This document shows, piece by piece, positions 1-7,615 of a stretch of 28,502 nt of DNA. Numbering within the stretch: the stretch's first letter is position 1; each line of letters begins with the position of its first letter. A model generated the notes under the pieces. The model saw nothing but the letters and a program-made list of their open reading frames with translations. It made no database searches and was not told where the DNA came from. The DNA is taken from contig JAEYQV010000094.1 of NCBI GenBank assembly GCA_023409835.1, positions 1-28,502 on the forward strand, written 5' to 3'. The DNA comes from Bacillota bacterium. Its GTDB lineage: Bacteria; Bacillota; Clostridia; Lachnospirales; Lachnospiraceae. The position numbers were made by a program, and so were the translations under genes.

Positions 1-113
1 TCCCAGGAAGGATAATTATAGATATCGTAGGGTACATCATACCTCCACAGACAGATCGCTTTTGCATCTTCTTCCGTCAATTCGGAAACAGTTAAATCCA
101 GCATATGATCCAT
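1..113 (-). CDS. GNAT family N-acetyltransferase, N-terminal fragment (runs off window)
   Basis: Only the first 37 codons are in the window. The start codon is at 113-111, behind a GGTGAGGTG ribosome site; an in-frame Met at codon 4 is the alternative. The peptide has the LTxEDAKAICLWRY and PYDIYNYPSW pattern common at the start of Clostridia GNAT acetyltransferases, where the first beta-alpha unit leads into a short aromatic/proline segment. GNAT enzymes move an acetyl group from acetyl-CoA to an amine; the acetyl-CoA loop lies outside the window, so the substrate is unknown. It lies 108 bp downstream of the next minus-strand gene, with no clear terminator between them. The family call is from resemblance only. 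Confidence 0.6.
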   Translation of the reverse strand, partial: MDHMLDLTVSELTEEDAKAICLWRYDVPYDIYNYPSW

Positions 114-221
114 TTTCACCTCACCAATATTAATAATACTTAGTCCCGGCCGATGTAAGTCCTCCGTTCTATGATCCGAACCGGAACGCTATGCTTTCGG
201 GCTAAACGTAACCTGCAATTA

Positions 222-1754
222 TTACATCAAATCTATGGATATATCTTCTCGTGTCTTTTTGAAAAACACCATGCGCCACTCGGTTTTCTCCTGAGGCTCA
301 AAATGCAGCACTGAGGCTGTGGTGTGTGTGTTTACCTGTTCACCTGATAGTAATAACACCGTAGGACCATCGGAACCGCCGATGATTCCAATGGCTGAAC
401 AGCCTGAAGTTCTAGAACTATGGAGATCGCACTTCTTCTGACGGGGCGGGTCGCCCTTCGCGCAGTCTTGCAGTCGGAAGTCGGCCTGCGGCAGCTCCGG
501 TTGCACGGTATAGGTCATGATATGATAGTGGGTCGGATACTCCTGATTCGGATCGCCAAAATGCCGTGTGTCCATTTCCTGCTCCATATATTCTATTACC
601 GTCAGCCTGTGCTCCTGTCCTGTGATAGGATGAGTGAAGGATAACTGTTCACCGGGTGAGGCTACGCAGAAATGGGGACCGGGAACCGAAACCGGATTTT
701 GCTCCAGCATAATCTTAAGTGAATGGATTTCCGGCTTACGGGTAGTCACCCAGGGGAAGCAGATGCGCCGTATGGACCATGCTTTTTCTACATTCAGAGC
801 ATAATGCTCCATCGGTGATTTCACCGCAGGCTCATTCTCCACACCCTCCGGTAAGCAGGAAGCCGGGAGCCATGAAGTGCCGTAACCACAGGACTCTCGC
901 AGCAACTTTTTGTTCACCTCTATCTTAATTCGGAAATCCGAGTTTAACGGATTCTCTGTCATGCACCTCTCCCGCAGTTCCTCATCCCGGTGCAGTTCAT
1001 TCTGCATCAGGTACCACTTGTCAATGTACTCCTTTTCCCTCTCCGGCTCAACCATGAGGCAGAGATCAACAACAAGACCCTTGGTGCAGCTGTAAACAGC
1101 AGGAACATACCAAGCTTCTCCACCCCAGGTAAAATGCTTGTCCACCGATATCTCACGGCCCGCATGATCCCGTCCTCTATGTCCCCAGAAGCCTTCCCCG
1201 AAGTATACCTTCCATTCCGGTATCGGCGAGGGCTCCGGCTTCCATTCGTAATAATCCTTCTGATATGGGATGCCGCCATAATCAAAACCGGCTTGCAGCG
1301 ACATCACATAAGCATAGGGTTCCGGCATGGGTGTAAGGGAACACTTAGCGGCGATTTTATCAAGCAGCTCCCGGTGCTTTGCCACGGGAGGATTCTTTAA
1401 CAAAAAGTCATCAAACTGGGACCTGCTCCATCCGTGCAACTGCTCCAACGCCGCTGCATCACCACAGGCGAGAAGCAGGCGCAAAAAGTCCTCGAAGCTT
1501 GCCGCTAACGGGTGTACATAATCATTTTGCTCGTTCATGGGACTCACGGCAAATACCATTTCTCCATATTTGCGCAAAAAACAAAAGTGAATGCCGTCCA
1601 CACCCGCCCATCCGATCAGCTCCGCACCCTTGGGCGTACAGAAATAATGACTTCGGGGTTCGCCCTTCTCTATCCCCAACGGTCTAAGATCCATATGATA
1701 TTTTGAAAACTGTGCATACGTTAGTCCCAAGAATTGCTCACCATCCTTTTCCAT
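222..1754 (-). CDS. Uncharacterised 510-residue protein, possible SUKH-like N-terminal region and a C-terminal GIIGGSDGPT motif
   Basis: I do not recognise this as a characterised enzyme. No signal peptide or membrane segment is evident, so it is probably cytoplasmic. Residues about 30-110 (GAELIGWAG, then a phenylalanine-rich strand and a DYVHPLAASFEDFLRLLLACGD helix) recall SMI1/KNR4 (SUKH) proteins, a weak resemblance. The middle is rich in Trp, Tyr, Pro and His. Residues 455-468 contain IGIIGGSDGPTVLLL, close to the GIIGGADGPT signature of sodium-pumping decarboxylase beta subunits, here in a soluble protein. No Shine-Dalgarno site precedes the ATG at 1754. A TATAAT lies about 8 bases before it, so either the transcript is nearly leaderless or the true start is internal (for example Met21). 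The gene looks more GC-rich than the 9-18 kb part of the window. Confidence 0.6.
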   Translation of the reverse strand: MEKDGEQFLGLTYAQFSKYHMDLRPLGIEKGEPRSHYFCTPKGAELIGWAGVDGIHFCFLRKYGEMVFAVSPMNEQNDYVHPLAASFEDFLRLLLACGDAAALEQLHGWSRSQFDDFLLKNPPVAKHRELLDKIAAKCSLTPMPEPYAYVMSLQAGFDYGGIPYQKDYYEWKPEPSPIPEWKVYFGEGFWGHRGRDHAGREISVDKHFTWGGEAWYVPAVYSCTKGLVVDLCLMVEPEREKEYIDKWYLMQNELHRDEELRERCMTENPLNSDFRIKIEVNKKLLRESCGYGTSWLPASCLPEGVENEPAVKSPMEHYALNVEKAWSIRRICFPWVTTRKPEIHSLKIMLEQNPVSVPGPHFCVASPGEQLSFTHPITGQEHRLTVIEYMEQEMDTRHFGDPNQEYPTHYHIMTYTVQPELPQADFRLQDCAKGDPPRQKKCDLHSSRTSGCSAIGIIGGSDGPTVLLLSGEQVNTHTTASVLHFEPQEKTEWRMVFFKKTREDISIDLM

Positions 1755-1858
1755 TTTATAAGATTATAGTAAAAATCGCGCAAGGGGCTTTTACCCAATA
1801 TCAACTCTGAGCACCTTTAATTAAGCACTGACGCCCATGGGGATATAAGAGTACTTCG

Positions 1859-3130
1859 TCAATTGGACCCTTCCTCAGAAATTTTAGATTTCTTTATTGT
1901 CTGATAAAGCTGCTTCGCCTTCACTACTTCCTCCGAGGTAATCTGTTCTGTTATCTGGTATCTTGACTTCCGATAGAGTCGCTTTAATTGTTGCGATGCC
2001 TCTCTTTTTACCATATCAGCTTCTACCAATGCTCTATTATATTTATCACTAATCTCTTCGGTTGTATCCTGTAGTCGAAGCTCTACTTTTCTATGCTTCA
2101 GCCATAGTAGATACTTCCCATAATAATATCTGACAGCAGCTCTCGAATCCTTTGGGCGTTTCCTACTGAATTTAGCTCTCTGATCCTTAACATCCTCTAT
2201 TGACTCCCTAGTCTCCAGAATACCTGCCGGCAGCTTCTGCCTGATTCTTTCCCCCATCAGCCAACGGAAAAAGAAGAATAATACCACCAAACCGGCAATG
2301 ATAGCGATGGAATACAGAAAGGGTATGATCCATTCTAAACTGAAGCCCGCCGTATCATCCAAACCGAAGGCCTGATCTGCAGCGCCCCCACCTGTAAGGT
2401 CAATACTGTGCAGTTCTTTTTTATTTGTCAGAAAACCGATGATAGCTGAGATCAGATATATAACCCCCAGTAAAAGCATGCTTATCGCCTTGGCAAAAAA
2501 CTGTATTATCGGACCCAACAGATATTGGTACATCAGTTTTAATCCTGCCACCAGGTTCTGTGGAGCTCTGGCAAAGGTCAGTAATAAACAGAGTACCAGA
2601 AATATCATGAATTCCATAAATTGCTGCCGGAGGTAGTGCTTCATCTGTTCCATCTGATTCACAGCACGTAAATAGCGCAACAGAAAAACTGCACTAATCA
2701 GGGACGCAGTTAGATAGGGCCCTATGGCCTGTACATAGGAGTTGAAATTGCGAAGGTCAATGAACATAAAAATAGCCGGAAGGAGAAAGAGAAACGCAAA
2801 TCGCTTTAGCATATCAACGAACTTACCCCGACTGATTATAAAACGTTCTGTCACTGTCACAAAGATATCGTAAGCCCAAACCAGAAGAAATAAGATCAAC
2901 TCAGGAACAGAAGGCCTTAAAAATATCAGAGCTCCGATTGGCAGTATAATCATAACCGGAGTTCTCCATTTCTTCTTTTGCCCCAATGCAACTGACACCA
3001 TTGCCGTAAGAAGCAGGATCAGAAACCCTCCGATCGAAATCGATATGTCGCCAACAAAGTTCAACAGGAATACCCCTATTGTATAGCATATACTGGTATC
3101 AAAAATAAGCTTATACAGTTTAGCCAGCAT
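1859..3130 (-). CDS. Polytopic membrane protein with a DUF4129-like cytoplasmic tail, third gene of a MoxR/DUF58 operon
   Basis: The 423-residue product has about seven or eight hydrophobic segments between residues 8 and 290. A basic, charged tail of about 130 residues follows. The tail (VRYYYGKYLLWLKHRK, then TTEEISDKY and a LYRKSRYQ pattern) resembles DUF4129, the domain that often ends the transglutaminase-like partner of MoxR/DUF58 operons. No transglutaminase core (Cys-His-Asp) is visible, so this version keeps the membrane part and the tail only. The start is well set: GGGAGGTG lies 8 bases before the ATG, and the gene overlaps the DUF58 stop by 11 bp, which implies translational coupling. 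The likely role is membrane partner of the MoxR chaperone-like ATPase in assembling an envelope complex; that role is inferred from the operon. Confidence 0.75.
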   Translation of the reverse strand: MLAKLYKLIFDTSICYTIGVFLLNFVGDISISIGGFLILLLTAMVSVALGQKKKWRTPVMIILPIGALIFLRPSVPELILFLLVWAYDIFVTVTERFIISRGKFVDMLKRFAFLFLLPAIFMFIDLRNFNSYVQAIGPYLTASLISAVFLLRYLRAVNQMEQMKHYLRQQFMEFMIFLVLCLLLTFARAPQNLVAGLKLMYQYLLGPIIQFFAKAISMLLLGVIYLISAIIGFLTNKKELHSIDLTGGGAADQAFGLDDTAGFSLEWIIPFLYSIAIIAGLVVLFFFFRWLMGERIRQKLPAGILETRESIEDVKDQRAKFSRKRPKDSRAAVRYYYGKYLLWLKHRKVELRLQDTTEEISDKYNRALVEADMVKREASQQLKRLYRKSRYQITEQITSEEVVKAKQLYQTIKKSKISEEGSN

Positions 3131-4205
3131 CCTTCACACCTCCCAGAATTGCAGCTGCATACATCGGATAAACCTGACTGTTTAATCGGTTCTGTAAATG
3201 ATTCACCAGACTGCTTCGTTTCTCATTTTCAAAGGGTGCAACGTAGAAAATCGCATTTTCTCCGGAATAATTCTGAATTGCCATATCATATAAGCGATCG
3301 ATACTACCGAAGGTATTGGCGGTTGCCTGTCCAAGTGTAAATAACAATGTCGTAAAATGATGGGAGCCTTGGCCTGATTTCGATACACCTTCTGCAATGA
3401 TATTTCCATTACAATGGGCATTGGTCAGCAGACGGTAGGACACCTTTTTCTGCTCCATAAATTCTGCTATAGTCCTTGCCAGAGAGAAGCAGTATTCTAA
3501 TTGCTCCGAATGAGCTCCCTCCGACCAATGCAGGTAAACATCCAGAAGAATTGTTACAGATAAATCCTGTGTATAATCAAACTCCTTAACCATGAGATGA
3601 TTTCTCTTCGCACTCTGCATCCAGCTGATGGAGCGCATCGGCTCCCTTCCTGTGTAATCTCTGTAGGAACTAACCAGGATCGGATCCTCTAAATAGAATC
3701 GCCTGGCGGAGAAATCTCCATAATACCCGGACAAAGCCTCATGTATGGAAGTATTCTGAAGCAGCTGTGGAAAGATAATGATCTCCTCCTGCTGCTTTAG
3801 TTCCTTCGAATTCTCCTTAATACCAAGAAAGTCTCCGCCGAACAGCCTACAGCCTTCCAGCAGATATCTTCCCCTATGTGGCAATGATGCCTGTATGGTT
3901 CTGGTTATCTTCTGTCTGCCTCGTATATACAATACATTGGCATATAGGAAATTTCGTTGTAACTCCAAGTCATTGATTGCACCCTGAATATTGATTTCTG
4001 ACGGAAATTCCTCCTCTATCTTCAAGAAAGGAATCGTTCGATGTCCATAATTAGATACAGAAGTAACAATCTGAAAGACTTCCCCGGGCTCACATCCCCA
4101 TTTCGAAGGGATACTGTGATATTTGATATTAGAGAGGTTATCCTTTAAGGATAATAGCTCTAAAATAGCTCCGAAAGTAAATAAAACGATTAGAAATATA
4201 ATCAT
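3120..4205 (-). CDS. DUF58 domain protein (von Willebrand A-like), MoxR partner
   Basis: The start chosen is the ATG at 4205 (IIFLIVLFTFG follows), because AAGGGAG lies 8 bases upstream. An in-frame ATG at 4286 would add 27 residues but has a poor ribosome site. The 361-residue protein begins with one short membrane segment, continues with a beta-rich extracytoplasmic or linker region, and contains the DUF58 signature YRDYTGREPMRSISW followed by AKRNHLMVKEFD. A VTILLD strand with a downstream MIDAS-like region follows, as in VWA-type folds. DUF58 proteins are nearly always encoded with MoxR AAA ATPases and are thought to help in metal- or ATP-dependent assembly of envelope or enzyme complexes. 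It sits 173 bp after moxR and overlaps the next gene. The family is clear; the client is unknown. Confidence 0.85.
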   Translation of the reverse strand: MIIFLIVLFTFGAILELLSLKDNLSNIKYHSIPSKWGCEPGEVFQIVTSVSNYGHRTIPFLKIEEEFPSEINIQGAINDLELQRNFLYANVLYIRGRQKITRTIQASLPHRGRYLLEGCRLFGGDFLGIKENSKELKQQEEIIIFPQLLQNTSIHEALSGYYGDFSARRFYLEDPILVSSYRDYTGREPMRSISWMQSAKRNHLMVKEFDYTQDLSVTILLDVYLHWSEGAHSEQLEYCFSLARTIAEFMEQKKVSYRLLTNAHCNGNIIAEGVSKSGQGSHHFTTLLFTLGQATANTFGSIDRLYDMAIQNYSGENAIFYVAPFENEKRSSLVNHLQNRLNSQVYPMYAAAILGGVKDAG

Positions 4206-4378
4206 AATGCTCTCCCTTCCGCCGCAAACCTTACGAATTTGGGCGGCCGCACAATATTCATCCCCCATTTTTAAGTTCCGCGGCATCTCAAAAACCTGTA
4301 AGAAGTTTCAAATGAATTACCAATGGAATTCATTTTGGAGTTCTTTCCGCGTGGGAGATGTCTTTCCTTCACACATCC

Positions 4379-5329
4379 TCAGGATAGGATTGGCTCTGTT
4401 GGTACCGGCACCTCATTTACGATCTCCCGGCAGATGCTGGTTGCTTCATTCGTACGAATGATTCCGGTAAAGCTCATACGGTGCTCCATAATACATACTG
4501 CTAACCCTTTCACATCCTCAGGAATGACATAAGCTCGTCCCTGTATCGCCGCCATTAATTGAGATGCCTGATAAAGTGACAGAGCAGCTCTTGTGGATGC
4601 GCCCAGCAGAATTCGACGGTCATTTCTAGTCTTGGCAATGATATCCATAATATAATTTTTCACAGGAGCACTAACCTCAACCTGATGGTATAGCTTTTGC
4701 AAAGCTAATGTTTCTTCCAGCGTTACTACTTGCCCGATCTGTGACAGGATATCAATGGAGGACTCCCTTGAAAGTACGGAAAGCTCTTCCTCTCTCTGCA
4801 TATACCCTAAGGACAGCTTCATCATAAATCGATCCTTCTGAGCCTCCGGCAACGGAAAAGTACCACCGGATTCCAAAGGATTCTGTGTCGCCATAACCAT
4901 AAAAGGTCTTTCTACTATATATGTGGTGCCGTCTACCGTTATTTGCCCTTCCGCCATTGCTTCCAGAAGGCTGGACTGGGTCCGGGGTGTTGCCCGGTTA
5001 ATCTCGTCGGCCAAAACCATCTGTGAAAATAATGGGCCTTGGCGGAATTCAAATTCACCACTCTTCTGATTATAGAAGTTAATTCCTGTCAGATCGGAGG
5101 GCATAATATCCGGTGTAAACTGAATACGCTTGTAGCTACCGCCCACTGACTTTGAAAATGCTCGAAACAGCATAGTTTTACCGGTACCGGGAACATCCTC
5201 CAGCAGTACATGTCCGCCAGCCAAATAGGCAATCACAATATTTCGAATACAATCATCCTTCCCTATGATGATCCTTGCACAGTTGGCACGTATTTTTTCA
5301 TAATATTCTTCAAATTGCTTCACATTCAT
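4379..5329 (-). CDS. MoxR family AAA+ ATPase
   Basis: The 316-residue AAA+ ATPase has Walker A DVPGTGKT at residues 45-52, Walker B LADEI with D108 and E109, and sensor-1 ATQNP with N150. The C-terminal lid segment has AYVIPEDVKGLA, the usual MoxR ending. MoxR proteins act as chaperone-like ATPases, typically with VWA/DUF58 partners, to mature or regulate other complexes. This is the first gene of a three-gene minus-strand operon (MoxR, DUF58, polytopic membrane protein). A near-consensus promoter lies 25-53 bases before the ATG. The ribosome site is a purine run (AGAGGGAAGAGAGAAG), longer than usual. Family assignment is very secure; the client is not known. Confidence 0.95.
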   Translation of the reverse strand: MNVKQFEEYYEKIRANCARIIIGKDDCIRNIVIAYLAGGHVLLEDVPGTGKTMLFRAFSKSVGGSYKRIQFTPDIMPSDLTGINFYNQKSGEFEFRQGPLFSQMVLADEINRATPRTQSSLLEAMAEGQITVDGTTYIVERPFMVMATQNPLESGGTFPLPEAQKDRFMMKLSLGYMQREEELSVLSRESSIDILSQIGQVVTLEETLALQKLYHQVEVSAPVKNYIMDIIAKTRNDRRILLGASTRAALSLYQASQLMAAIQGRAYVIPEDVKGLAVCIMEHRMSFTGIIRTNEATSICREIVNEVPVPTEPILS

Positions 5330-5353
5330 GGTATCTTCTCTCTTCCCTCTAAA

Positions 5354-5382
5354 ATAATATGTGATTATTAATTTCTTATCAA
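5354..5382 (-). promoter_or_regulatory. Sigma-A type promoter of the moxR operon
   Basis: On the minus strand, TTGATA (5377-5382) is followed after exactly 17 bases by TATTAT (5354-5359). Both hexamers match the consensus at five of six positions. The promoter faces moxR, with a 5' leader of about 20 bases. Confidence 0.7.
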
Positions 5383-5390
5383 ATCATTTC

Positions 5391-5433
5391 CTTGCGTTTG
5401 CAATCAATTGAGGATGCAATTTCCTTAATTGAT
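5391..5433. repeat. Two adjacent inverted repeats upstream of the moxR promoter
   Basis: A short palindrome (TTGC-GTTT-GCAA, 5392-5403) abuts a larger one with 12-base arms (5403-5414 and 5422-5433, one G-T wobble, 7-base loop). They lie 10-50 bases upstream of the moxR -35 element, where an activator or repressor could bind. No T-run follows on either strand, so a terminator is unlikely. The rest of the 320-base spacer between moxR and the hemerythrin gene holds no convincing ORF. Confidence 0.45.
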
Positions 5434-5605
5434 ATATTATCACATATCTCTAGTATATGGAAAGAGATGGCGGGAAAATATTTGATAATGAGCGATTGTG
5501 AACTACCATTTTGTCGTAAGCAGCTTATGCTCCAAATCCAATATGAAGTTATGATCCCTATGCAGTGTTATTCACCGTAAAACAACTATACATTTTATAC
5601 TGATA

Positions 5606-5614
5606 TGATATAAT
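5606..5614 (+). promoter_or_regulatory. Extended -10 promoter of the hemerythrin gene
   Basis: TGA directly followed by TATAAT (5609-5614) is a perfect extended -10 element. No good -35 hexamer lies 16-18 bases upstream, which extended -10 promoters tolerate. The distance to the chosen ATG at 5651 is 36 bases. Confidence 0.55.
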
Positions 5615-5650
5615 TGAACTATAAATTAGCAGTAAAGGATGAAGATACTT

Positions 5651-6043
5651 ATGATTACATGGAACAGTGATTTTTCCGTTGGCAGACAAGATATAGACGA
5701 ACAGCATATGGAGTTAATCCGGATACTGAATGAAATGGAAACAGTCATACAGAGTGCTGATTTTAATCATCTCCATATAGCAAGTGTAGTGGAAAAGCTC
5801 GAGAACTATGCTAAAACTCATTTTATTTATGAAGAAAATCTTATGGTGGAACGTAATTATCCCATGCTGGATGAGCATACCCATGTACATAATGAATTTC
5901 GAGTCAAGCTGCATAGCATCTATGTACTGGATATTGAAAAACCCATGGATTTCTACTACGAAATGCTGGAGTATTTGACACGGTGGTGGACGGAACACAT
6001 TCTACGAACGGATAAGCTATTAGGTAACTATCTTAGTTGCTAG
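5651..6043 (+). CDS. Bacteriohemerythrin
   Basis: This is a single-domain, four-helix O2-binding protein of 130 residues. All seven di-iron ligands are present: counted from an upstream ATG at 5639, they are H23, H61 and E65 (HxxxE), H80 and H84 (HxxxH), and H120 and D125 (HxxxxD). The ATG at 5651 is preferred, because the AAAGG at 5634-5638 would touch the upstream ATG, and because hemerythrins usually open with a short strand, then W and SVG, as here (ITWNSDFSVG). Family members store or deliver O2, or buffer it and act as sensors in anaerobes. No kinase or methyl-accepting domain is attached. The gene stands alone with its own promoter, converging on the NlpC/P60 gene. Confidence 0.93.
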   Translation: MITWNSDFSVGRQDIDEQHMELIRILNEMETVIQSADFNHLHIASVVEKLENYAKTHFIYEENLMVERNYPMLDEHTHVHNEFRVKLHSIYVLDIEKPMDFYYEMLEYLTRWWTEHILRTDKLLGNYLSC

Positions 6044-6115
6044 TACGAACCTTAGCTGTTCGACTCTGCCTTACTCAAGCAAATAAAGCATATGTATCAA
6101 AGCTTTCTAGTCTAT

Positions 6116-6147
6116 AAAAAACCTGATGCCGAAGCATCAGGTTTTTA
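6116..6147. terminator. Bidirectional rho-independent terminator
   Basis: The hairpin has perfect 9-bp arms (ACCTGATGC at 6121-6129, complement at 6134-6142) and a CGAA tetraloop. It is flanked by A5 on the left and T5 on the right, so it can end both the hemerythrin transcript and the converging NlpC/P60 transcript. Confidence 0.92.
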
Positions 6148-6162
6148 GTATTTCATATGTAA

Positions 6163-7281
6163 TTAATTCATATATCTTACTGCCTTCACCGGAGTACGAT
6201 AATACAAGCTCGTAACTCTGATTCCGGTAGAAGGGCTGCTGGCACTGACAACTTGACCACTGCCTATGTATAGAGCCACATGATTAATCGTTCCGTTTTT
6301 GGCATAGAAGACGAGGTCACCCGGTTTTATATTATCCAGAGATACGCGGCTGCCACCGGTAGCCTGGGTTCTAGAGGTTCTCGGAATACTGATACCGAAA
6401 TGAGCAAATACGGACTGCGTGAAGCCGGAACAGTCTGTTCCGTTCGTTAGGCTGGTGCCACCCCACACATAAGGATTTCCTACAAACTGTAATGCATAAT
6501 CTACCAGATTACTCCTGGTGGAAGAGCTGCCGGTGCTTACCGCACCACTGCTCTTCCCCTGGGCGACAGAGGAGTATGCTTTATTAGCTACTGTTCTTTC
6601 CGCTGCCTGTGCCGCGGCTTCTTCTGCCAGTCGTTCCTGCTCCTCTTCAATGGATACCGCTTCCTCATACTCTGTTGTAACCTTGACATAATCCGCTGAG
6701 ACGTAACCGGTATTATTATCATTCAGAGCTATTTGTACCCATCCGTTCATTTCCTTCAAAACCTCATAATCGTCACCGATGGGAATTAACGTCACTACAG
6801 GGAAATCGGTACCGGCTTCCTTCCTGACCTTTAGGGTTTCCGTGGTAACGGTTGCTATCCTGGTACCGATCGTATCTGCAAGTTCTGCAGCCTCCTGACC
6901 CGTAACCAGGTAATCAGCGCTTATGTATCCGGTAACGGATCCGGATTCGATTTGATACCAGTTATTCTCTTTCTTCATAATCGTTGCTGCTGCATTATTA
7001 TATAGCTTTCCTATTATTTCTCCGTCAAGACTGGCTTTGCTTCGAATATTAACGTAATTACTCACCCTGGCAAATGAAAGTTCGTTAAATTCCTTAGCCA
7101 GATCAACCGAAAGATACTGTATTATTTTATCGTCCGCATCCGGTGTACTCCTGTAGCACTCCTCCAATGCTACCGAGATACCGGCTACAGGCTCTTCTGC
7201 CGCGTATGCTACAGCAGTCCTTGCGGATAATGCTATGATGCCGGCGATTAAAAATGTCGCTGTCCTATGTACCTGTCTCAT
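6163..7281 (-). CDS. Secreted cell-wall hydrolase: two bacterial SH3 domains and NlpC/P60
   Basis: The 372-residue protein starts with a signal peptide (about residues 1-28, ending AVAYAAE). Two SH3b domains follow: about 70-130 (YVNIRSKAS, GYISADYL) and 143-205 (LKVRKEAG, GYVSADYV). A Glu/Ala-rich linker of about 50 residues leads to an NlpC/P60 domain from about 258 to the end. The catalytic Cys is C284 in DCSGF and the His is H334 in NHVALYIG. The third polar position, often His in VIHAS-type motifs, appears to be Ser346 in VVSASSP. These enzymes cut peptide cross-links in peptidoglycan, usually gamma-D-Glu to diamino acid bonds, and the SH3 units bind wall peptides. The ATG at 7281 is supported by GGAGG 5 bases upstream and a promoter at 7350-7377. 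It is probably monocistronic. Confidence 0.93.
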   Translation of the reverse strand: MRQVHRTATFLIAGIIALSARTAVAYAAEEPVAGISVALEECYRSTPDADDKIIQYLSVDLAKEFNELSFARVSNYVNIRSKASLDGEIIGKLYNNAAATIMKKENNWYQIESGSVTGYISADYLVTGQEAAELADTIGTRIATVTTETLKVRKEAGTDFPVVTLIPIGDDYEVLKEMNGWVQIALNDNNTGYVSADYVKVTTEYEEAVSIEEEQERLAEEAAAQAAERTVANKAYSSVAQGKSSGAVSTGSSSTRSNLVDYALQFVGNPYVWGGTSLTNGTDCSGFTQSVFAHFGISIPRTSRTQATGGSRVSLDNIKPGDLVFYAKNGTINHVALYIGSGQVVSASSPSTGIRVTSLYYRTPVKAVRYMN

Positions 7282-7349
7282 ATAACCTCCAAGCGTATTT
7301 GTTTCATAGTTTTTAAATTTGTTACATAATTGTTAATTGCTATATATTT

Positions 7350-7377
7350 ATTGTATCTTTAATGACCGATATATCAA
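7350..7377 (-). promoter_or_regulatory. Promoter of the NlpC/P60 hydrolase gene
   Basis: On the minus strand, TTGATA (7372-7377), a 16-base spacer and TACAAT (7350-7355) fit a sigma-A promoter. The 5' leader is about 65 bases. No riboswitch fold such as the c-di-AMP class often seen before wall hydrolases could be recognised in it. Confidence 0.6.
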
Positions 7378-7403
7378 GCTGTAAATTATGGTATCTTCTG
7401 CAA

Positions 7404-7474
7404 TAAAAAAAGGCTCTGATAATCCCTATCAAAACCTTTGCAAGCACGGATTGAAATCAAAAAGATAAGCCTTT
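7404..7474 (-). terminator. Long hairpin with U-tract: terminator or end of a small RNA
   Basis: On the minus strand, AAAGGCT (7468-7474) pairs with AGCCTTT (7409-7415), followed by a run of seven T (7410-7404). The 52 bases inside the arms hold a second hairpin (GATA/TATC). Another terminator already ends the ammonium transporter about 75 bases upstream, and the next gene has its own promoter downstream. This one therefore has no obvious gene to serve, so a short transcript (about 70-100 nt) may end here. This is inference from structure only. Confidence 0.4.
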
Positions 7475-7550
7475 GCCATAATATTATCTAATAGGAGAAA
7501 AGGACTGCAGCTAGACCTTTCATCATGGGTTAAGCGTTTTCCGACCACAT

Positions 7551-7588
7551 AAAAAAATAAGGAACCGGAAGTAAAGTTCCTTATTTTT
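7551..7588 (-). terminator. Rho-independent terminator after the ammonium transporter gene
   Basis: ATAAGGAAC (7557-7565) pairs with GTTCCTTAT (7576-7584) around a 10-base loop. A-rich and T-rich flanks extend the stem to about 13 bp. It lies 28 bases beyond the stop codon of the transporter. Confidence 0.88.
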
Positions 7589-7615
7589 TATGCTTTACAT
7601 TATCGCGATAAAAAT

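Noticed and set aside
5392..5580. Open frame of 62 codons upstream of the hemerythrin gene
   Set aside because: It starts at TTG, has no ribosome site, overlaps the inverted repeats, and its product resembles nothing.
7440..7460. GCACGGATTGAAATC resembles the 3' end of some CRISPR repeats
   Set aside because: It occurs once, with no spaced copies and no cas genes nearby. It is part of a hairpin arm region.
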